NCBI RefSeq assembly: GCF_003952365.1
Contig: NZ_CP034443.1
Coordinates: 496,001 to 560,000 of the forward strand
Reading direction: 5' to 3'
From: Mesorhizobium sp. M9A.F.Ca.ET.002.03.1.2
GTDB taxonomy: Bacteria; Pseudomonadota; Alphaproteobacteria; Rhizobiales; Rhizobiaceae
Length of the DNA: 64,000 nt
Part shown: piece after piece, positions 26,787 through 36,577 of the stretch
Position numbering within the stretch: the first letter of the stretch is position 1
Layout of the letters: each line of letters opens with the position of its first letter
Made by a program: the position numbers and the translations under genes
The notes under the pieces: model-generated
What the model saw: the letters and a program-made list of their open reading frames with translations, nothing else
Databases searched by the model: none
Told to the model about the DNA's origin: nothing

Positions 26787-28469
26787 TTAGTTCATGTAGA
26801 TGAGATGCTCTGCAACCGGTCCCAGCGTGGCAGCCGGGAAGAAGGTCAGAGCGCCGACGACGAGGATCGTCGCCACAAGCATGCCAGCGAAGGTTCCATC
26901 CTCCACGCCGAGCGTTCCCGCCGATTCCGCGGTCCGCCGCTTCGTCATCAGGGATCCGACGATCGCCAGCGGCAGGATGATGGGGATGAACCTGGCGAGC
27001 AGCATGACGATGCCGGTCGCCACGTTCCAGGGCACCGTGTTGTCGCCCAGTCCTTCGAAGCCCGATCCGTTGTTCGCACTCGCCGAGCTGAACTCGTACA
27101 GCATCTCGCTGAATCCGTGCGGGCCGATATTGTTCAGCACGTCCTGGCCCCACGGCGTGGCGGCGAAGATGGCGGTGCCGCCAAGAATGAAGAGCCCGTG
27201 GGCCAGAAGCGCGAGGATGGCGAGCTTGACCTCCCGGGCCTCTATGCGCCAGCCGAGGTATTCTGGCGTTCGCCCCACCATCATGCCGGCGATGAATACT
27301 CCGACGACGATATAGAGGAACATGTTGATCATGCCGACGCCGACGCCGCCGAAATCCTCGTTCAGCCACATGCCGATCATTGGCATGAGACCGGCGAGCG
27401 GGTTCAGGCTGTCATGCATTGCGCCAACCGAGCCGTTGCTGGTCGACGTGGTCAGCACGGCCCAGGTCGGCCCTGACGTAGTGCCGAAGCGCAGCTCCTT
27501 GCCTTCCAGGTTGCCGACAGTCTGTTCGATCGGAAGCTGGGCAAAGGCCTGCGTGGGAGCCGTTTCGAAATAGACAGCAAAAGTGATCCTGGTCAGCACC
27601 AGCGCCAACATCACGCCGAACACGACGGTTGCGTGACGCATGCGTCCGATAATCCGGCCGAACATCCACACGCATGCCATCGGGATGATGATGATGGAAA
27701 TCATCGAGAGTGCGTTGGTCCAGAAGTTCGGATTCTCGAACGGGTGCGTGCTGTTTGGCCCGAAGAAGCCGCCGCCATTGGTGCCGAGCTGCTTGATGGC
27801 GACGAACGCCGCGACAGGTCCGCGTGCAATTGTCTGCTGGACGCCTTCCAGGGTCGTCGCGACCGCCGAGCCCTGAAACGTCATCGGCATGCCGCCGATC
27901 ACCATGGCCGACGCGACAACGAGCGCCACGGGCAGCAGCACCAGAAACGAGGCGCGCTGCACGTCGACGAAGAAGTTGCCCATGCCTTTTCCCGCGAGAC
28001 CGCGCGCAAGCGCTGCCAAGGCGGCAATGCCGGTCGCCGCCGACACGAACTGCAGCCACATCAGCGCGCCGAGCTGCGACATGTAGCTCCAGGTCGATTC
28101 GCCCGAATAATGCTGGAGATTGGTGTTGGAGGTGAAGGAAGCCGCAGTGTTGAAGATCAGGCTTCCTTCGGCAGCCTCCATGCCGTCCGGGTTGAGCGGC
28201 AGATGTTGCTGCAGGGCCAGGATGCCGAAGCTCACCACAAACATCACCACGTTGAAAACGAGCATGGCGACCAGGTACCGCTGCCAGTCCTGCTGCGCGC
28301 GCGTGATCGAGCCGCCGAAGGCTCGGAATATCCCGTTGAACCGTCCGGCCGCGCCGACGTCGGGTGCGTCCGGGTCCATCGCCCACTTCATATAGCGGCC
28401 GAGCGGCCAGGACAGAAGGGCAGTGCCGCCAACGATGAAAACGACGAATAGAATGGCATATGCAAACAT
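26787..28469 (-). CDS. kdpA: KdpA potassium-translocating subunit
   Basis: The 560-residue membrane protein has ten helices and the four pore-loop repeats of the SKT superfamily, including 'TNLQHYSGE' near the first selectivity loop and 'GTNGGGFFGPNSTHPFENP'. It carries potassium across the membrane in the KdpFABC complex. ATG 28469 follows GGGAG by 7 bp. It is placed after kdpB here, whereas the usual order is kdpF-A-B-C. A second KdpF-like peptide precedes it. Confidence 0.96.
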   Translation of the reverse strand: MFAYAILFVVFIVGGTALLSWPLGRYMKWAMDPDAPDVGAAGRFNGIFRAFGGSITRAQQDWQRYLVAMLVFNVVMFVVSFGILALQQHLPLNPDGMEAAEGSLIFNTAASFTSNTNLQHYSGESTWSYMSQLGALMWLQFVSAATGIAALAALARGLAGKGMGNFFVDVQRASFLVLLPVALVVASAMVIGGMPMTFQGSAVATTLEGVQQTIARGPVAAFVAIKQLGTNGGGFFGPNSTHPFENPNFWTNALSMISIIIIPMACVWMFGRIIGRMRHATVVFGVMLALVLTRITFAVYFETAPTQAFAQLPIEQTVGNLEGKELRFGTTSGPTWAVLTTSTSNGSVGAMHDSLNPLAGLMPMIGMWLNEDFGGVGVGMINMFLYIVVGVFIAGMMVGRTPEYLGWRIEAREVKLAILALLAHGLFILGGTAIFAATPWGQDVLNNIGPHGFSEMLYEFSSASANNGSGFEGLGDNTVPWNVATGIVMLLARFIPIILPLAIVGSLMTKRRTAESAGTLGVEDGTFAGMLVATILVVGALTFFPAATLGPVAEHLIYMN

Positions 28470-28485
28470 GGATCAGCTCCCAGCG

Positions 28486-28566
28486 TCAGGCTCGATCGAC
28501 CGACAAGGTCATCCAATAAAGGAGGGCAAAAACTGCGATTGCGAGCAGCAGATAGATCAGCACCAT
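28486..28566 (-). CDS. Second KdpF-like single-helix peptide
   Basis: A 26-residue peptide consists of one hydrophobic helix ('VLIYLLLAIAVFALLYWMTL') with a short charged tail 'SVDRA'. AAGGA lies 8 bp upstream of ATG 28566, and the frame fits snugly between kdpB (17-bp gap) and kdpA (16-bp gap). Its position directly before kdpA and its size match KdpF, a lipid-like stabiliser of the KdpABC complex. The classical kdpF is present separately before kdpB. Too short for confident homology; the call rests on location, helix and ribosome binding site. Confidence 0.65.
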   Translation of the reverse strand: MVLIYLLLAIAVFALLYWMTLSVDRA

Positions 28567-28582
28567 TGGAAAATCCTTCCGA

Positions 28583-30697
28583 TCACGCGAGATGTAATGC
28601 GGATACGAGCATGTCGATGAGCTTGATCCCGATGAACGGTATGATCAGCCCGCCCAATCCGTAAATCAGCAGGTTTCGGCGCAGCACGGCTGGCGCGCCG
28701 ATGGCTCGATATGCAACGCCCTTTAGTGCCAGCGGCACCAGCGCGATGATGATCACCGCATTGAAAATGATGGCCGAAAGGATTGCGCTCTGCGGCGTCG
28801 CCAGGCCCATGATGTTCAGTGCTCCCAGCTGTGGATACAGAGTCACGAACATCGCCGGGATGATCGCGAAGTACTTCGCCACGTCGTTGGAGATCGAGAA
28901 GGTCGTCAAGGCGCCGCGGGTCATGAGAAGCTGCTTGCCGATCTCGACGATCTCGATCAGCTTCGTCGGATTGGAGTCGAGGTCGACCATGTTGCCGGCT
29001 TCGCGTGCAGCCTGGGTGCCCGTGTTCATGGCGACGCCGACATCCGACTGCGCGAGCGCCGGGGCGTCGTTGGTGCCGTCGCCGCACATCGCGACGAGCT
29101 TGCCCTTGGCCTGTTCATCCCGGATGAGCTTGAGCTTGTCCTCGGGCGTCGCCTGGGCGAGAAAGTCGTCGACACCGGCCTCAGCCGCGATCGCCGCGGC
29201 CGTCATCGCATTGTCGCCGGTGATCATGATGGTGCGGATGCCCATAAGCCGCAGTTGCTGGAAGCGCTCGCGAATGCCGCCCTTGACGATGTCCTTCAGA
29301 TGCACGATGCCGAGCAACTTGCCGTCCCGGGCGACAGCAAGAGGTGTGCCACCCGATTTGGCGACCTCATCGGCGATGGCGTTGAGCTCGCGTACAGCGT
29401 CGGGGCTCGGCGCCGAGCGTGCGGAACGGGATGTGCCTGCGCCCGCAGCCGCGCCCGGTGAGACATTGAGGAAGCGCAGGACGGCATCTACCGCGCCCTT
29501 GCGGATCCACGAGTCGCCGATCTCGACGCCACTCATGCGGCTTTGGGCCGTGAACGGAATGAAGTTAGCACGGCTCTCGCCGACATCACGTCCACGAATC
29601 CCGTATTTCTCCTTGGCCAGCACGACGATCGACCGGCCTTCCGGAGTCTCGTCGGCAAGCGAGGCAAGCTGCGCCGCATCCGCGAGCTCCTGCTCGGATA
29701 CGCCGCGGATCGGCCGGAATTCAGTCGCCTGCCGGTTACCCAGCGTGATCGTTCCGGTCTTGTCGAGCAGCAGCGTATCGACGTCGCCGGCAGCTTCTAC
29801 GGCGCGGCCGGACATGGCCAGCACATTGAAGCGAACGAGGCGATCCATGCCAGCGATGCCGATGGCCGACAGCAGCGCGCCGATGGTCGTCGGGATCAAG
29901 GCGACAAACAGCGCGACGAGAACCGGGATCGGGATGCTGCCGCCGGCATAGCTCGCGAAACTGGGGATCGTCGCCACCGCCAGAACGAAGATGATGGTCA
30001 AGCCTGCGAGCAGGACATTGAGGGCGATCTCGTTCGGCGTCTTCTGGCGCTCGGCGCCTTCTACCAGCTTGATCATGCGATCGAGGAAGGTCGAGCCTGG
30101 CGCGGCTGTGATTCGCACCTTGATCCAGTCGGACAGCACCTGCGTGCCGCCGGTCACCGCCGAGCGGTCGCCGCCCGATTCCCGAATGACTGGCGCCGAC
30201 TCGCCGGTGATCGCCGCTTCGTTGACGGAGGCAACACCCTCGACAACCTCGCCATCCGACGGGATCGTATCGCCCGGTTCGACCAGGACGACATCGCCAA
30301 CCTTCAAGCTCGTGCCCGGGACGGTCTTGTACTTGGAACTATCGGATTCCGTCAGGAGCTTGGCCTGCGTTTCAGTCCGTGTCCTTCTCAGCGTATCAGC
30401 CTGCGCCTTGCCGCGCCCCTCCGCCACTGCTTCGGCGAAGTTCGCGAACAGTATCGTGAACCAGAGCCACAGGATAATCTGGAATGTGAAGCCGAGACCC
30501 TCTGCGCCCACCGCCAGATCGCGCAGAAAGAGGACAGTGGTCAGCGCCGCGACAACCTCGACCACGAACATGACGGGATTCTTCGCAAGGACCCGCGGAT
30601 CGAGCTTGGCGAAGGCAGAGCCGATCGCCGGTCCTATGATCTTTGGATCGGCCAATGCCGAAACCGGCATCCGCTTGCGCAGGTTCGAAGTGTCCAT
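28583..30697 (-). CDS. kdpB: KdpB catalytic P-type ATPase subunit
   Basis: The 704-residue P-type ATPase has '[10 protein letters not shown]' (actuator TGES loop), the phosphorylation site '[12 protein letters not shown]', '[10 protein letters not shown]' and '[13 protein letters not shown]' (hinge). About seven membrane helices are visible. In the nucleotide-binding domain there is a low-complexity Gly/Ala/Ser stretch ('[16 protein letters not shown]', near residue 400-420) that looks like an insertion. ATG 30697 follows GGAG by 8 bp; TTG 30700 is the alternative. It is the first large gene of this kdp operon. Confidence 0.95.
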   Translation of the reverse strand: MDTSNLRKRMPVSALADPKIIGPAIGSAFAKLDPRVLAKNPVMFVVEVVAALTTVLFLRDLAVGAEGLGFTFQIILWLWFTILFANFAEAVAEGRGKAQADTLRRTRTETQAKLLTESDSSKYKTVPGTSLKVGDVVLVEPGDTIPSDGEVVEGVASVNEAAITGESAPVIRESGGDRSAVTGGTQVLSDWIKVRITAAPGSTFLDRMIKLVEGAERQKTPNEIALNVLLAGLTIIFVLAVATIPSFASYAGGSIPIPVLVALFVALIPTTIGALLSAIGIAGMDRLVRFNVLAMSGRAVEAAGDVDTLLLDKTGTITLGNRQATEFRPIRGVSEQELADAAQLASLADETPEGRSIVVLAKEKYGIRGRDVGESRANFIPFTAQSRMSGVEIGDSWIRKGAVDAVLRFLNVSPGAAAGAGTSRSARSAPSPDAVRELNAIADEVAKSGGTPLAVARDGKLLGIVHLKDIVKGGIRERFQQLRLMGIRTIMITGDNAMTAAAIAAEAGVDDFLAQATPEDKLKLIRDEQAKGKLVAMCGDGTNDAPALAQSDVGVAMNTGTQAAREAGNMVDLDSNPTKLIEIVEIGKQLLMTRGALTTFSISNDVAKYFAIIPAMFVTLYPQLGALNIMGLATPQSAILSAIIFNAVIIIALVPLALKGVAYRAIGAPAVLRRNLLIYGLGGLIIPFIGIKLIDMLVSALHLA

Positions 30698-30800
30698 CAA
30701 CGTAACTCCGTCGGTCAGAATGGTGTCTTAGCTTGCGTGCCAGGAGGATGGGCGATCCCGCCCCTGGACCGTCGTCGCCGGTCCGGATCATGACCGCTTC

Positions 30801-30890
30801 CTAGAATCGGTCGGGCCGCAGCAGCGCATAGGTGAGATAGATCAGCAGGCCCACTGTCACGACACCTGCAAGCGCGTAGTCGAAAATCAT
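30801..30890 (-). CDS. kdpF: KdpF small subunit
   Basis: The 29-residue single-helix peptide begins 'MIFDYALAGVVTVGLLIYL' and ends 'ALLRPDRF', which is the standard KdpF pattern. GAGGAGG lies just before ATG 30890. KdpF sits in the membrane between KdpA and KdpB and stabilises the complex. Here it is followed after about 100 bp by kdpB rather than kdpA. Confidence 0.88.
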   Translation of the reverse strand: MIFDYALAGVVTVGLLIYLTYALLRPDRF

Positions 30891-31393
30891 CACAGCCTCC
30901 TCGGCATGCTCCATGCGACGTACAGTTCAGGAGGTGTGAGATGCCTCCTTTACCAGGTACGCTTCTGGAGCGCATTCAGGGCATGCGAAGGTCACCGCCC
31001 CATGGTGCGGTTACTTGCCAGTCAACGCATATGTTTTCGAGAGGGGAGCAAAGTCGGAATTATAGGAATCTCATATAGATGCGGCGCACCAGCTCAATCG
31101 GCCGAGCTCCGCGGTTCGGGCAATCGCGCCGCTGAAGCCGGCCAAAGAGATACCTCCTGCTGTATGGAATCGAAAAATGTTGAACTTGACGGAATCGAAT
31201 TGTTGCGCGAGGGACACTGACCAAAACTCCGACATTCATAGTCGTCATATGACGGCAATGCTTCGGTCGGATACCCGCGCATGAGGGTCTAGGGGCTTTG
31301 AGCCCACCAATTCCGCCCCAGCGAGGCTTTAACCATGGCATCACCAGGCAACTGCTCTATATGTTTGGAGGTTCTGTTTGCAGGAATGAATGG
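30891..31393. other. Divergent region upstream of kdp
   Basis: There is no convincing gene in these 503 bp. It must contain the kdp promoter and its KdpE site on the left and the promoter for the small secreted protein on the right. I could not identify the KdpE operator by eye. Confidence 0.45.
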
Positions 31394-31699
31394 ATGTCGC
31401 GACTTCGCCTATTGACGATCTTCATGTCAGCAATGCTGGCAACGGCTATGTTGCCGGGCGCAGGTCCGGCGGCCTCGGCGCAGGTCCTCAACCCCGCCAA
31501 TCGCAATACCTTGGTCCAGCAAAACGAATTGCAGATGCTGGAGAACAGGCTGCGGCGGCAGCAATTTCAGCAGCAGCAGCAGCAGTTCCGCGCCCAGGAT
31601 CGCGAGATCGCGCCGCAGCAGCGCCCCGATGTGCCGCAGATGAAGCCCACTTGCCAGTTGCAGCGTTCGGGCAACGGCTTCGTCAGCACCTGCCGCTGA
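31394..31699 (+). CDS. Small secreted Gln-rich protein
   Basis: The 101-residue protein has a signal peptide (residues 1-30, ending 'AASA'). A Gln/Arg-rich stretch follows ('RLRRQQFQQQQQQFRAQD'), and the C-terminus has two cysteines ('CQLQRSGNGFVSTCR'), which could form a disulfide in the periplasm. It resembles small rhizobial exported proteins without known function. ATG 31394 is preferred because it starts the signal peptide. Confidence 0.6.
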   Translation: MSRLRLLTIFMSAMLATAMLPGAGPAASAQVLNPANRNTLVQQNELQMLENRLRRQQFQQQQQQFRAQDREIAPQQRPDVPQMKPTCQLQRSGNGFVSTCR

Positions 31700-31831
31700 T
31701 GAGCCGGCGCTTTCCACTTATTTAGCCGACTTATGTGCTTGAACGCCGCTGTGCTTGAAGTAGCATCAAAGTCGTTTTGATTTCGCAACGTGCCTTTGTG
31801 CTTGGGCACTGCCCTGATTGGATCGTCGGGA

Positions 31832-32299
31832 ATGGTAGCCACCAAGAAGAAGGTCGTACGCAAGGCGAGGAGGGGTGAGCGGGTTCGTCAGGTCGCTGCG
31901 ATTCCCTTTCGGCTGAGCGAGCGTGGCGATATCGAGGTGATGCTGGTCACCTCGATATCGACAAGGCGCTTTATCGTGCCCAAGGGTTGGCCGATGAAAG
32001 GCAAGAGCGGGCGCAAGGCAGCCACCATCGAAGCGCAGGAGGAAGCCGGCGTCCTCGGCAAGACGCTGAAGCAGCCGGCAGGCACGTATTCCTACTGGAA
32101 GCGGCTGACGAACCGCTTCGTCCGCGTCGACGTCACTGTCTATCTGCTGGCGGTGACCGAGGAACTGGCCAACTGGCAGGAGGCCAAAAGGCGGCAGCGG
32201 GCATGGCTGGCGCCGGAAGACGCGGCGATGCTCATCGACGAGCCCGATCTGTCGACGCTGCTGAAGAACTTGAAGGTTCCCCAGCCCGCGCCCGCTTAA
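31832..32299 (+). CDS. NUDIX hydrolase
   Basis: The 155-residue protein has one Nudix domain after a Lys/Arg-rich N-terminus. The Nudix box reads 'GWPMKGKSGRKAATIEAQEEAGV'-like across two pieces: the catalytic 'EAQEEAGV' glutamates are kept, but the first conserved Glu is Lys and the Arg of 'RE' is Ile. Such boxes occur in diphosphoinositol-polyphosphate-type Nudix enzymes; the substrate is unknown. ATG 31832 is chosen since the domain begins soon after. It is convergent with the citryl-CoA-lyase-like gene. Confidence 0.85.
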   Translation: MVATKKKVVRKARRGERVRQVAAIPFRLSERGDIEVMLVTSISTRRFIVPKGWPMKGKSGRKAATIEAQEEAGVLGKTLKQPAGTYSYWKRLTNRFVRVDVTVYLLAVTEELANWQEAKRRQRAWLAPEDAAMLIDEPDLSTLLKNLKVPQPAPA

Positions 32300-32318
32300 C
32301 GCAAGTCGAACGAAAGCC

Positions 32319-33170
32319 TCATTTGGAGCCGTCATCCCCCTCGGGAAAAGGCCGCACCGGCGTGCCGGTATAGGCCCAAAGCCACTCGCGCGGCAGCGGC
32401 CCCTTGTTGCGGTCGGTCTCCTGCGACTGCTCCCACGCATGCGCCAATATGCCGACCGAACGAGACAGCACGAAAAGGCCGCGCGTCAGCGGCGGCGGGA
32501 AGCCGAGTTCGCCATAGATGACGGCGGTGGCGCCGTCGATGTTGAGCGGGATTTTCTTGCCCTTGCGCCGCGCGACCTCCGCCTCGACAGCCTCGGCGAT
32601 GTCGGCGAAACGTCCGCTGACGACGCCACGCGCGGCAAAATCGCGGGTCAGCTCGATGAGGCGCGGCGCTCGCGGATCGACCGGATGGAAGCGATGGCCG
32701 AGCCCCGGCACATAGGATTCTTCGTCGGCGAAGAAACGATCGAGCCGCGCCGGGACGGCATCGGCAAGCGCCGTCCCTGCATCCAATGCCGCGGCGATGT
32801 CGCCGTAGAAAGCAAGCGCCTGCTCGCCGGCGCCACCATGCACGTCGCCAAGCACATTGATGGCCGATGCCATGGCGCTGTTGATGCCGACGCCGCAGGT
32901 GGCCGCCATGCGGGCAATGGCGATCGACGGCGCCTGCGGCCCATGGTCGACTGCGGCACCCAGCGCAATGCCGAGCAGCGCCGCCTGCTCCTCACCAGGC
33001 AGTTCGCCGCGCAACATCAGCCAGATCATCGCTGGAAAGCTGACGCGGCCGATCAGATCCTGGATCTCGTAGCCTCGCAGCCGGATCACGCCGGGGCGCA
33101 TCTCGATGATGCCGGTTTGCCACCATTCCTCGCCGCGCTCGCGACCGGTCTTTTTCCCAGCGCTGCTCAT
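32319..33170 (-). CDS. Citryl-CoA lyase-like citrate synthase superfamily protein
   Basis: The 283-residue protein is a short member of the citrate synthase fold. Residues in the citrate synthase active-site positions are visible: His in 'AAVDHGPQAPS', His in 'VPGLGHRFHP', and Asp in 'LNIDGATAVIYGELGFPP'. The large N-terminal part of true citrate synthases is missing, as in citryl-CoA lyases, which split citryl-CoA to acetyl-CoA and oxaloacetate. It lies just downstream of a CaiB-type CoA transferase and the Tct transporter, which fits CoA-activated tricarboxylate cleavage. ATG 33170 is the start. Confidence 0.8.
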   Translation of the reverse strand: MSSAGKKTGRERGEEWWQTGIIEMRPGVIRLRGYEIQDLIGRVSFPAMIWLMLRGELPGEEQAALLGIALGAAVDHGPQAPSIAIARMAATCGVGINSAMASAINVLGDVHGGAGEQALAFYGDIAAALDAGTALADAVPARLDRFFADEESYVPGLGHRFHPVDPRAPRLIELTRDFAARGVVSGRFADIAEAVEAEVARRKGKKIPLNIDGATAVIYGELGFPPPLTRGLFVLSRSVGILAHAWEQSQETDRNKGPLPREWLWAYTGTPVRPFPEGDDGSK

Positions 33171-33183
33171 GTTCTCGCGCCGC

Positions 33184-34368
33184 TCATGCCTGCGCTCGCG
33201 TTTTTGCCCGGGGCTGCAAGCCGGCAAACACCTCGTCCGTATGCTCGCCCAGCGCCGGCGGCGGCTTGGTCGGCAAGGGTGCCGCGCCATCGACCATGAA
33301 CCCGCCGCGCACGACGGTCAGCGGCCGGTCCACCTTCGACACGCCATCGAAACGGGTGGTCATGTCGCGCTCGATCACTTGCTGCTCGGCCAGCACCTGC
33401 GGGATCGTCAGCACCCTGCCCGCCGGCACGCCTGCGCGATTGAGCGTCTCCTCCCAGACCGCGGCCGAGCCGCTCGCCAGGGCGTCCTCGATCAATTCCT
33501 TCAAGGCGATGCGGTTGCGCTTGCGCATCTCGCGCTCGGCAAAGCGCGGGTCCGACGCCAGCTCCGGCAGCCCGATCAGCCGGCAGAGCGTGACAAATTG
33601 CTCCTGCTTGTTGGCGGCGATGTTGAGCAGGCCGTCGCCGGTGCGAAACGTGCCGGAAGGTGCCGCCGTCATGTTCTCGTTGCCCATAGGCCGCGGATCG
33701 ACATCAGCCGTCAGATAGTTGGAGACCGGCCAGCCCAGTGCGGAGAGCGTGCATTCGAGCATCGACACGTCGAGAAAGGCGCCCTCGCCGCTCGTCTTCT
33801 GCCTCACAAGTGCAGCAGTGATGGCGAACGCCCCGACCAGCCCGCCCAACGTGTCGGCGACGGGATAGCCGACACGCAGCGGCGCGGTCTCCGGCGTGCC
33901 GGTGATGCTCATGATGCCGGAAAGTCCCTGGATGATCTGGTCGTAGGCAGGATTGTCGCGCATCGGCCCCGTCTGGCCGAAGCCCGAAATCGCGCAATAG
34001 ACAAGGCTGGGACGGACCTCTTTCAGCCTTGCATAGCCGAGCCCCAGCCGGTCCATCACGCCGGGGCGGAAGTTCTCGACCAGCGCGTCGGCGGAGGCGA
34101 CCAGATCGAGGAAGCGTTCGCGATCGGCCTCTTTCTTGAGATCGAGCACCACCGATCGTTTGCCGGCGTTCTGCGCCAGGAACGAAGCGCCCATGCCGGT
34201 GCTGTTGAGTTCCGGCGAGCCGCCGAGCTGGCGCGCCAGATCGCCGCCTTGCGGCGCCTCGACCTTGATCACATCGGCCCCGAGCAGCGCCAGCTGATAG
34301 GCGCAGTAAGGGCCAGCCAGAACATTGGTGAGGTCGAGGACGCGGATGCCGGACAGCAGATCGGTCAT
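33184..34368 (-). CDS. CaiB/BaiF family (class III) CoA transferase
   Basis: The 394-residue protein has the family start 'LSGIRVLDLTNVLAGPYC', 'LGADVIKVEAP', and the catalytic Asp region ('AYDQIIQGLSGIMSITG'). 'FRTGDGLLNIAANKQEQF' follows in the C-terminal half. These enzymes move CoA between carboxylic acids via an aspartyl-CoA intermediate. The neighbouring TctABC importer and citryl-CoA-lyase-like enzyme suggest citrate or a related acid as acceptor. It starts 14 bp after tctA and ends 13 bp before the lyase gene. Confidence 0.9.
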   Translation of the reverse strand: MTDLLSGIRVLDLTNVLAGPYCAYQLALLGADVIKVEAPQGGDLARQLGGSPELNSTGMGASFLAQNAGKRSVVLDLKKEADRERFLDLVASADALVENFRPGVMDRLGLGYARLKEVRPSLVYCAISGFGQTGPMRDNPAYDQIIQGLSGIMSITGTPETAPLRVGYPVADTLGGLVGAFAITAALVRQKTSGEGAFLDVSMLECTLSALGWPVSNYLTADVDPRPMGNENMTAAPSGTFRTGDGLLNIAANKQEQFVTLCRLIGLPELASDPRFAEREMRKRNRIALKELIEDALASGSAAVWEETLNRAGVPAGRVLTIPQVLAEQQVIERDMTTRFDGVSKVDRPLTVVRGGFMVDGAAPLPTKPPPALGEHTDEVFAGLQPRAKTRAQA

Positions 34369-34382
34369 GATGTCACGAACGC

Positions 34383-35906
34383 TCAGGCATCGCCCGGCAC
34401 ATGCTCGGGCCCACGCCTGCGCCTGTGCTCGACGTAAGCCCAGATATGCGGTCCGACCAGCCCGATGAACGCCAGTGTCAGCAGCGTCAGCGACAGCGGA
34501 TGCTTGTAGAACACCGACCAGTCGCCGTTCGAGATCGTCATCGCGCGGCGGAACTGCGTCTCGGCGAGCGGCCAGAGGATCATGCCGATGATGACCGGCG
34601 CCGTCGGGAAATCGAAGCGCCGCATCAGGAAGCCGGCCGCACCGAGCAGATAGAGAATGACGAGGTCGACCGGCGACTGCGAAATGCCGTAGGTGCCGAC
34701 CGTGGCGAACACCAGGATGCCGGCATAGAGCTGCGGCGTCGGGATTTTCAGCAGCCGCACCCACAACCCGATCAGCGGCAGGTTGAGGATGACGAGGATG
34801 ATATTGGCGATGAACAGGCTGGCGATCAGCCCCCAGACCAGGTTGGACTGGGTCATGAACAGCAGCGGCCCGGGGTTGATGCCATAGCTCTGGAAGGCCG
34901 ACAGCATGATCGCGGCCGTCGCCGAGGTCGGCAGGCCGAGCGTCAGCATCGGCACCAGCACGCCGGCGGCCGATGCATTGTTGGCGGCTTCCGGGCCGGC
35001 AACGCCTTCGATGGCGCCGACCGTGCCGAACTCTTCCTTGTGGTTGGAAAGTTTCTTCTCGATCGCATAGGACAGAAAGGTCGGGATTTCGGCGCCGCCG
35101 GCCGGCAGAGCGCCGATCGGGAAGCCGAGCAGGGCGCCGCGCAGCCAAGCCTTCCACGAGCGGGCCCATTCGGCGGCGGTCATGTAGAGCGATCCCTTCA
35201 GCGGCACGATCTCGTCCTTGCCGGCATAGCGGCGCGAGGCCATGTAGAGCGTCTCGCCGACCGCAAAGAGGCCGACGGCGACGACGATCACGTCGACGCC
35301 GTCGAGCAATTGGCTCATGCCGAAGGTGAAGCGCGGCTGGCCGGTCTGCAGGTCGACGCCGATCATGCCGATGACGAACCCGGCGAACAGGCTGGTCAGG
35401 CCGCGCACCGACGACGAGCCGAGCACCGCCGAAACCGTGATGAAGGCCAGCACCATCAGCGAAAAATATTCAGCCGGACCGAAAGACAGCGCGAGTTTGA
35501 CCACGCCCGGCGCCAGGAAGGCGACCCCCAGCGTGCCGAGCGTGCCGGCGACGAAGGAACCGATCGCCGAGGTGGCAAGTGCAGCGCCGCCGCGGCCGGA
35601 ACGAGCCATCCTGTTGCCTTCCAGCGCAGTGACGATGGTAGCGCTTTCGCCCGGCGTGTTGAGCAGGATCGACGTCGTCGAACCGCCATACATGGCGCCG
35701 TAATAGATGCCGGCAAACAGGATGAAGGATGCTTCCGGCGCAACCTGATAGGTGATCGGCAAAAGCAGGGCTATGGTCAGCGCCGGTCCGAGGCCGGGCA
35801 GCACGCCGATCGCGGTCCCCAGCGTCGTGCCGAGCAGGCACCACATGAGATTGACCGGCGTAAAAGCGACCGAAAATCCATGCGCGAGATGGCCAAGCGT
35901 TTCCAT
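34383..35906 (-). CDS. tctA: Tripartite tricarboxylate transporter, large membrane subunit TctA
   Basis: The 507-residue protein has about twelve membrane helices and the TctA motif region: '[20 protein letters not shown]' near the N-terminus and '[25 protein letters not shown]'. It is the main channel of a solute-binding-protein dependent secondary transporter. tctB lies 4 bp upstream of it, and CaiB follows. The gene order is tctC-tctB-tctA-CaiB-lyase. Confidence 0.95.
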   Translation of the reverse strand: METLGHLAHGFSVAFTPVNLMWCLLGTTLGTAIGVLPGLGPALTIALLLPITYQVAPEASFILFAGIYYGAMYGGSTTSILLNTPGESATIVTALEGNRMARSGRGGAALATSAIGSFVAGTLGTLGVAFLAPGVVKLALSFGPAEYFSLMVLAFITVSAVLGSSSVRGLTSLFAGFVIGMIGVDLQTGQPRFTFGMSQLLDGVDVIVVAVGLFAVGETLYMASRRYAGKDEIVPLKGSLYMTAAEWARSWKAWLRGALLGFPIGALPAGGAEIPTFLSYAIEKKLSNHKEEFGTVGAIEGVAGPEAANNASAAGVLVPMLTLGLPTSATAAIMLSAFQSYGINPGPLLFMTQSNLVWGLIASLFIANIILVILNLPLIGLWVRLLKIPTPQLYAGILVFATVGTYGISQSPVDLVILYLLGAAGFLMRRFDFPTAPVIIGMILWPLAETQFRRAMTISNGDWSVFYKHPLSLTLLTLAFIGLVGPHIWAYVEHRRRRGPEHVPGDA

Positions 35907-35910
35907 GGCT

Positions 35911-36447
35911 TCAGGCCCTCAACATACGGATGATCGAATCGAGGACTGGGTTCAGCTGGTTCTCGATGAAGCCGGCGCCGATACTGACGCCAAGCGCTCT
36001 GGCGAAGCCGAAATAGGCGGCAAGCGCCAGGATCAGGCCGAGCAGCACGTCACGCAGCGGATGTCTGCTGCCAAACCCGTGGCAGATGAGAACGAACATG
36101 ATCACCGAGGCCGCGGTGAAGCCAAGCGGTTGGATCAGCACAAGGTTCGCGACCAGTCCGACGGCGACGATGCCCATCGCCTTCCAGTCGGTCGGCGTTT
36201 CCTTTTCTTCCTCCGGTTGCCAGCCGCCCCGCAGCGCGGCCACGATCAGCAGGAGGGAAAGGATCGTCATGCCGATCATGGTGATGTAGGGAAAAACGGT
36301 CGGGCCGACCTTGGAGTAGAGCGGCGACACCGGAATCGCCAGCGTCTGCCAGGCTACGGCGCCGGCGCAGGCGAGAAGCCCGATACCGATCAGCAATTCG
36401 GGCACGGCAAGGCGCGGCCGCGCCGCCTGCTGGTCGCTGGTGCTCAT
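35911..36447 (-). CDS. tctB: Tripartite tricarboxylate transporter, small membrane subunit TctB
   Basis: The 178-residue membrane protein has four predicted helices ('[19 protein letters not shown]', '[22 protein letters not shown]', '[20 protein letters not shown]' and a final pair). This matches TctB in size and pattern. It partners TctA. The gap to tctC is about 130 bp and has a hairpin-forming sequence (GGAAAGGGGCG/CGCCCCTTTCC, 36540-36570) that could reduce expression of the membrane subunits relative to the binding protein. Confidence 0.9.
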   Translation of the reverse strand: MSTSDQQAARPRLAVPELLIGIGLLACAGAVAWQTLAIPVSPLYSKVGPTVFPYITMIGMTILSLLLIVAALRGGWQPEEEKETPTDWKAMGIVAVGLVANLVLIQPLGFTAASVIMFVLICHGFGSRHPLRDVLLGLILALAAYFGFARALGVSIGAGFIENQLNPVLDSIIRMLRA

Positions 36448-36577
36448 GATCGTCCTCCCTGGATAGCCGGTCTCCCAACAGCCGACCTCACCGCAGTTTC
36501 ACTCGCTCTGGATCGTATGTCCATGCGGCTGGCCAACTTCGGAAAGGGGCGACGCGGGCCGCCCCTTTCCGAAGACA

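Noticed and set aside
34401..35933. 510-codon open frame on + opposite tctA
   Set aside because: Antisense to a clear TctA; no motif.
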